NCBI GenBank assembly: GCA_015680685.1
Contig: MNCI01030961.1
Span: 330,276 to 394,275 of the forward strand
DNA length: 64,000 bases
Reading direction: 5' to 3'
From: Gnetum montanum
Taxonomy: Eukaryota; Streptophyta; Gnetopsida; Gnetales; Gnetaceae
Part shown: one piece after another, positions 59,271-64,000 of the stretch
How positions within the stretch are numbered: the first letter of the stretch is position 1
How the letters are laid out: every line of letters begins with the position of its first letter
The notes under the pieces: generated by a model
What the model was told of the DNA's origin: nothing
Seen by the model: only the letters and a program-made list of their open reading frames with translations
The model's database searches: none
Program-made: the position numbers and the translations under genes

Positions 59271-60082
59271 GTAAAGTCAAGGGGTTTTATTGTAGTATTC
59301 TTCTATGTTGCTATCTATCACTTGGAAAGGCAACTCAGCCCACGTCGTTTTGTTTTCTGAGCTGGCATTTTGGGCTAGCTCATTTTCCATATAAGATGTT
59401 TTAGTGGAGATGGGCATTTCATTCTCAGAAGTATTACTTTTGAAACTTGCTCCATGTCAACATTTTTTATTACTTAGGTAGCCACTTCGTCACTGTAAAT
59501 CACCACTTCCTTGCCCGCATAGGGTAGATGGATCTCTTGATGTATGGGTGAAGAGATGATCCTGAGTTGGGCTAACCATGACCTCCCAAAGATTAGGTTA
59601 AATTCAGGCATCACTTCTACCATGATGAATGTTGCATTTGTGGGGAACTGGTCCCCTACCACAAAGTTAATGTAGATAGTTCCTTTCACCACTACCCACA
59701 CCTCATTGAAATACTTTAGCCATGATGTTGTTGTGGGCTTGATTTTGTTAACCAAACCCAGTTTGTCCACTATGGGGAACAGGATGACATTTGTAGCAAC
59801 CCTATCATCAATGTGTACTCTTCGAATCTTGTGTTGACTGACCCAAATTGTGATGAACAGGGGTGTTGTCATTACCTGACCCTTTTCAGGGTCTTCCTTA
59901 ATGGACTCATCATGGAATGTCAACTGAGATGACCATGGTTCTTTGGACATAGAAGGAAGCATAACCACATGGATTGCTTTCTCCTCTACCGGCATGTTTT
60001 CATCAACTAGTATGGACATTAACATGCTAACCAAAGCCTTGTGGTGTTCAGTGGAAGTCATTACTAGGTCGTACATCTTCAA
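59271..60082 (-). pseudogene. Protease region of element 2
   Basis: A 202-codon frame is open from 60,082 to 59,474. It holds a gag-protease linker, then RRVHIDDRVATNVILFPIVDKLG (active-site box D-D-R-V), VKGTIYINFVVGDQFPTNATF and FNLIFGRSWLAQLRIISSP. It is the best preserved protease domain in the window. As in element 1 the usual glycine after the catalytic Asp pair is arginine. A worn tail continues to about 59,271. Confidence 0.8.
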
Positions 60083-62990
60083 GGTTATATTCTTTTGTTT
60101 CAGAGCTTGTTTGACCTGTGTAAGAGCATTTAGGAGGTCCTATCCACCTTCCTATTATTTGTCGTCCTTCTCTTCCTCCATTCATCCCAAAAGATGAATT
60201 TCTTGAGGGGGAGCAATTTCAGGTTTGAGGCTAGATCCCTTTGGGTGGGGTGGCGATGATCGTGCCTGCATAGTGGCATTAACTTTTGGTGATGAAGGGG
60301 GTGTAGACACGGAGGACAAAGGGGTAGGCTTGGAAAGACCTAGGGCAGTATGTTCCTTGGCCATTTCTTTTGTTAAAAGCTCTTCCATTTCTTTGAATAG
60401 GAAGGCTATGATACCATTTTAGTTTGGTTTTGTGGGATGGAGGTAGTTGAGTGTTTTGGCACCCTAATGATGAACAATGTTTGTGGCATTAGTGCGGGCA
60501 GTGATGCAGTTTTGAATACAAAGGGTGCAGGGGAGGATTTCCAAGGAGGAACCTTAAGGATGAATGGTTGTTGCGGTGTCTTTTTTACCATTGTTTGTGT
60601 CACTATGCTACATTGAGGTACACAAACCACAAATGGCTACTGTGGTGGTTTTGGATTACCATCTATGCAAATCATGTTGATAATGTACCCTGCGTCGTTA
60701 GCATCAAGGGGGTCCTTGTAAACATGCATGGATTTATTTTTAGGGTGGACGGGGTTTCTTTCGTCCAGCACCAACTTCCCCTAATCAATCATCCATTGGA
60801 TGTCATCTTTTAAGGCTAGACAGTAATTTGTGTCATGACCACAAAGTTGGTGGTAGTCATAGAACTGCTCAAGCTTGATATTCTTAGGAACTGAAGGCTC
60901 ATTGGGTATAGCTAAGGAGGGGTTCCTACTGAGTTTTCAATACCACTGATGATGTTTGATCACCTCCTCTAACATCCGCTATTGTTGAATGTACCCAGCC
61001 CCTAACAACTACTTCAAAAGTTTTGAATGCTTGATAGGTATAGGGGTGTACTTAGAGCGATCATTCTGCTCAAAGTTGGGTTTAGGTGGGGTTGATGCCT
61101 CTGGTGCTAACATGGAGGGTTGGGCAGCATTACTTGGGCTAGGCATGGCGTTAGTTGATGTTCTGGCCACTTCCTTGTTATTATTGCTATTGGTCTTTGC
61201 CCTTCTCTTTGTCTTTTTTCATGTATGCATTTTTATACGCAACATGGGTTGGGTCCTTACGAGCTTCAGCCGCATCTTGGATGATTTTTGTCTGGGAAAA
61301 AACTTGATTGAGAGAGTGCGAGGCTAGGTAGTATAGCTTGGATTTGATGAAATCATTTACCACCCCCTTGAAGATGGCTAGCAAATGGGCCTTCACGATA
61401 GGCTCATGGATCTCATTCAAGGTAGTGCTCCATCATTGTATAAACCTTTGCACCAACTCCAATGGGTCTTTCTTAACATCCATTAACTGATCCAACATGA
61501 CTTCGGGCTTCAAGTTATACTTGAGGTGGGTCAGGAACTCAGTCAGTAGCTCCTCCAATGTTGAGATGGAGGCATGCAGGAGCATGCAGTACTAGTCTAA
61601 AAATTTGCCTATGACAGACATAGCAAAGATATGAATAATGGTGTGTGGCCATTGTTGCAACAACAAAGAATTAGATCTAAGTGTGACTAAATGCATGTTA
61701 GGGTCGTCCTCCCTGTTGTATTTTGTGAATTGGGGGAGTGGCATCCTAGGGGGTAATGTAAGCATAGAAACTATTAGGCTAATGGGATCATCATGGTAGA
61801 AATCCATGACCCGCATCATGTTAGAACTAGTGACCTTGAGACATTTAATCTGTTCAGTGAGGGTTTAGATAAGTTGCAATGCTTGGTCCAGACTTGGAGA
61901 TGACATAAACGGTTGTGGGGTTGCAGGAGCAACCATCATTCGTGATGTAGTAAGGGTAGCATCCTGGCTCATAGGGGGTGCTGTAGGGGCTACCCTTGCA
62001 AAGTGTGTTACTTGTGAGGTCCACCACCTAGTTCATGATGCTATTGGAGCAACATCCATTGGTGGTGCTATAGGGTTAGTCACTTGTATGACTTTTGGAA
62101 TGGGCCACGGTCCCGTGATTGGTTGTGACACCTGTGGGACTTGGTATGCTTGGTGGTAAGGGTAATGTGACATCTGGTGGTGCTGTGAAGCAGGGAGCAA
62201 AGTGGCTAGGGTCCACCATGTGGTTGGGATTGGGCCTATCGCTAATGATGGAATAAATGCAGACGATGAAATAGGAGTAGAGGCTCTAAGCAACTATGAA
62301 ATAGACATGGTGTGTATGTAGGGTAACGTAGGTGTGACCAGCGATTGGTACAAGGATAGGACATAATGAGAAGGGATAGTTCCTAGCAATGAAACTAAGG
62401 GAGGAGCATGTTGATACGTTGAGGGTGCAAGATGATTGCCCAGGGCTAATGAAAATGTAGGTTGAGATGGATTCGTGGTGATCAAAAACGGAGCTATCAC
62501 AAAAAGGGGGTTTGACCTAAAGACTGTGGTGGGAGGGATGGTAGTAAGATAATTTTGGCCACCCCCCTTGGACTGGGAGTCCAGATCTTCCTGTCCATCC
62601 TGAAATGCTTCATCGTAATGGGATGTCATGTCCCGCTCCCTAGACTTACTAACTTGTAGCAGCTGATCTAAGATCCACCAATACATCTCCATTAGGGGGA
62701 TGGTAACATTAGGGGTAGGGATAAACTTCCTCCCATTCCTAATGAAGAAACTCAAAATTTCATTTATGCTCATGTTTTTGGTGGTCTAGGGGTAGATATA
62801 CCTGGATCTTTGCATAGCTAAAGTCATAATGCTCTACGTCTTATGCTAAGAAATCGGGTGACAAATGTCGAATCTTAAGGGACTGGCATGGCACCAGCAC
62901 CAGGCTAGGTGGCTACTAAGCACCCATGGTGCTTTGAGCTAAGAAAGTAGCCTCACGGCTTAAGGTGGAAATAGCAGTTATTGTTGGAAT
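60083..62990 (-). pseudogene. Gag of element 2
   Basis: Minus-strand pieces in order: MEMYWWILDQLLQVSKSRER near 62.7 kb, a P/T/Q-rich stretch, VMDFYHDDPISLIVSMLTLP at 61.8 kb, NREDDPNMHLVTLRSNSLLL, MNEIHEPIVKAHLLAIFKGV at 61.4 kb, FIKSKLYYLASHSLNQVF, and the zinc-binding CDYHQLCGHD...C box at about 60,822-60,862. The order is the same as in element 1. Stops divide it into at least six frames. The start codon is not certain. Confidence 0.75.
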
Positions 62991-63213
62991 CATCTTGTGT
63001 GATAAAGGGGAGATCGCAAACTAGAAACATGGAAGTTGATAGGAGATGGGAGGCTTTCGTCCTGCTGGGTTCCAAAGGAACTGTCATCGTGACCAATCTG
63101 CACCACATGATGTATAAACAACCACAAAAGGGTATCACATTTATGCTAGTGTATGATGGGGTACAGAGAGCATGCAGGACTAATTGTAGAACACAGAAAA
63201 GACACCAAAAGGA
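62774..63213 (-). other. Leader between PBS and gag of element 2
   Basis: Untranslated leader equivalent to 44,853-45,085. A plus-strand 113-codon frame at 62,981 spans leader, PBS and LTR and is a chance reading. Confidence 0.5.
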
Positions 63214-63229
63214 CCTCCTTCTAGCGCCA
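63214..63229 (-). other. Primer-binding site of element 2
   Basis: TGGCGCTAGAAGGAGG on the minus strand, 5 bp inside the 5' LTR. It begins with TGG, as a site complementary to a tRNA 3' CCA end should. Confidence 0.75.
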
Positions 63230-63234
63230 AAAAC

Positions 63235-64000
63235 TCTAGCAACCGAAAACACCAGTGGCTGGAACATCAAGAGGTTGTCAGGTGAAAAATTTTACCCCGG
63301 ATCTGTGCAATGGCCATGTTAGAGAGAAATGGAAGTGGAGCATCCTAAATGGTCTGATTGATCAAATAGGGACTTAATCAATGTATCTTAACCTTACGTA
63401 AACGTTTGTTTCGGAAGCAAGACACGTGAGATCAATTAGTGATCAATAAATGTAGAATGGGGAAAATAGTGCAAAATAATGATTATAATAAGGAAATAGA
63501 AAAACAAACTTAGGTGAGAAAGTGCACCACCCCAAGGTCATGGATTTGATTCTTTTCCTTGTTTAGAAGGCATACAATAGGTTATTCAATGTCGAAAAGA
63601 CATTTCTTACATCGAGCAGTATAGTCACAGTTCTTCTGCTTGCTGCTCTATTTGCTAAGATGTCAAAATGCTTGACTCATAAAGGGATATTTGAAGCCAA
63701 CTAGAGAACTCAAAAGTAACTAGAAATCTTATGAAAAAATTCCAACTATGCCTTCTGAAAGCCAACTTAAAGGCCAACTACATCAAAAAGCTCACTCTAT
63801 TTGCCAAGAAGCCAATCAAGAATCCAACCAACCAACGCAAAAAGCCTACAAGCCAACTACTCTTTCCAATGTAGAAAAACAAGCTAACCCTTTGAGCGTT
63901 CTTTTTTGGGGTATTTATAGGGCCAGGAGTAGGAGAGAAATGGGGTTTGGAAGCCATGTACAAGGTGCTAACATGCCCACACCGTGTAGATATGTGAAGT
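63235..64000 (-). mobile_element. Element 2, 5' LTR (partial, runs off the window)
   Basis: It aligns with the split 3' LTR: first with 28,540-29,056, then from 63,743 with 46,537 onward. It reads across the point where element 1 entered the other copy (AACTATGCCTTCTGAAAGCC). TATAAATA lies at 63,912-63,919 (minus). Confidence 0.85.
63912..63919 (-). promoter_or_regulatory. TATA box of element 2 5' LTR
   Basis: CCCTATAAATACC on the minus strand; it would drive the genomic RNA of element 2. Confidence 0.65.

Larger units (their letters stand above)
28540..64000 (-). mobile_element. Tat-type Ty3/gypsy element 2 (partial, interrupted by element 1)
   Basis: The 3' LTR starts at 28,540 (TGTAGCGACC) inside the RT of element 3 and is split by element 1. 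The internal region runs 47,946-63,234 and the 5' LTR begins at 63,235 and continues past the window. Sense order on the minus strand is gag, protease, antisense-gene spacer, RT-RNase H, archaeal-type RNase H, integrase, hairpin array, PPT. Dual RNase H without a chromodomain is the mark of the Tat lineage. Target bases beside the left end are TTGGA (28,535-28,539); the partner lies outside. Confidence 0.8.

Noticed and set aside
62981-63322. 113-codon plus-strand frame
   Set aside because: It spans leader, PBS and LTR edge of element 2; no equivalent in element 1.

Overview
The window looks like a piece of a large, repeat-filled land-plant nuclear genome, most likely a gymnosperm. The evidence is intron-split exons with GT/AG borders, an exact LBD-family N-terminus, a tRNA-derived SINE, and very old Ty3/gypsy LTR retrotransposons of the Tat/Ogre and Athila types nested in one another. 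There are no bacterial operons and no long intact genes. Every retroelement coding region carries stop codons or lost catalytic residues.

Layout. 1-8.6 kb: decayed plus-strand Athila-like material. It holds a gag remnant, a long degenerate coiled-coil ORF in the env position, a polypurine tract, an LTR, then a second gag-protease remnant. 8.6-13.1 kb: AT-rich sequence with a SINE and a 511-bp near-perfect hairpin. 13.1-15.7 kb: the only low-copy, GC-richer island. It contains a small spliced minus-strand gene candidate, a short divergent promoter interval, a 205-bp tandem duplication and a plus-strand fragment starting exactly like a class II LBD transcription factor. 15.7-20.0 kb: unresolved AT-rich sequence. 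20.0-23.1 kb: minus-strand Athila-like remnant with its LTR. 23.1-28.5 kb: a plus-strand Athila-like element (LTR, primer-binding site, gag, protease, RT) cut off at 28,539.

28.54-64 kb is a nest. Tat-type element 2 (minus strand, running past the window end) interrupts the RT of the Athila-like element. Tat-type element 1 (minus strand, 29,057-46,536, about 17.5 kb) sits inside the 3' LTR of element 2, flanked by the 5-bp target duplication ATGCC. Both Tat elements run, in their own sense, LTR, PBS, gag, protease, a long spacer, RT-RNase H, archaeal-type RNase H, integrase, hairpin array, PPT, LTR.

The most interesting find is in that spacer. Each Tat element carries a homologous multi-exon gene in ANTISENSE orientation between protease and RT (36,228-40,733 and 54,021-58,733). 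First exons are the same length (119 nt), several splice sites are conserved, the predicted protein has an N-terminal mobile-domain-like region, a coiled coil and an acidic tail, and the gene is bracketed by tandem arrays of small hairpins. Because the introns lie antisense to the genomic RNA, they would survive retrotransposition.
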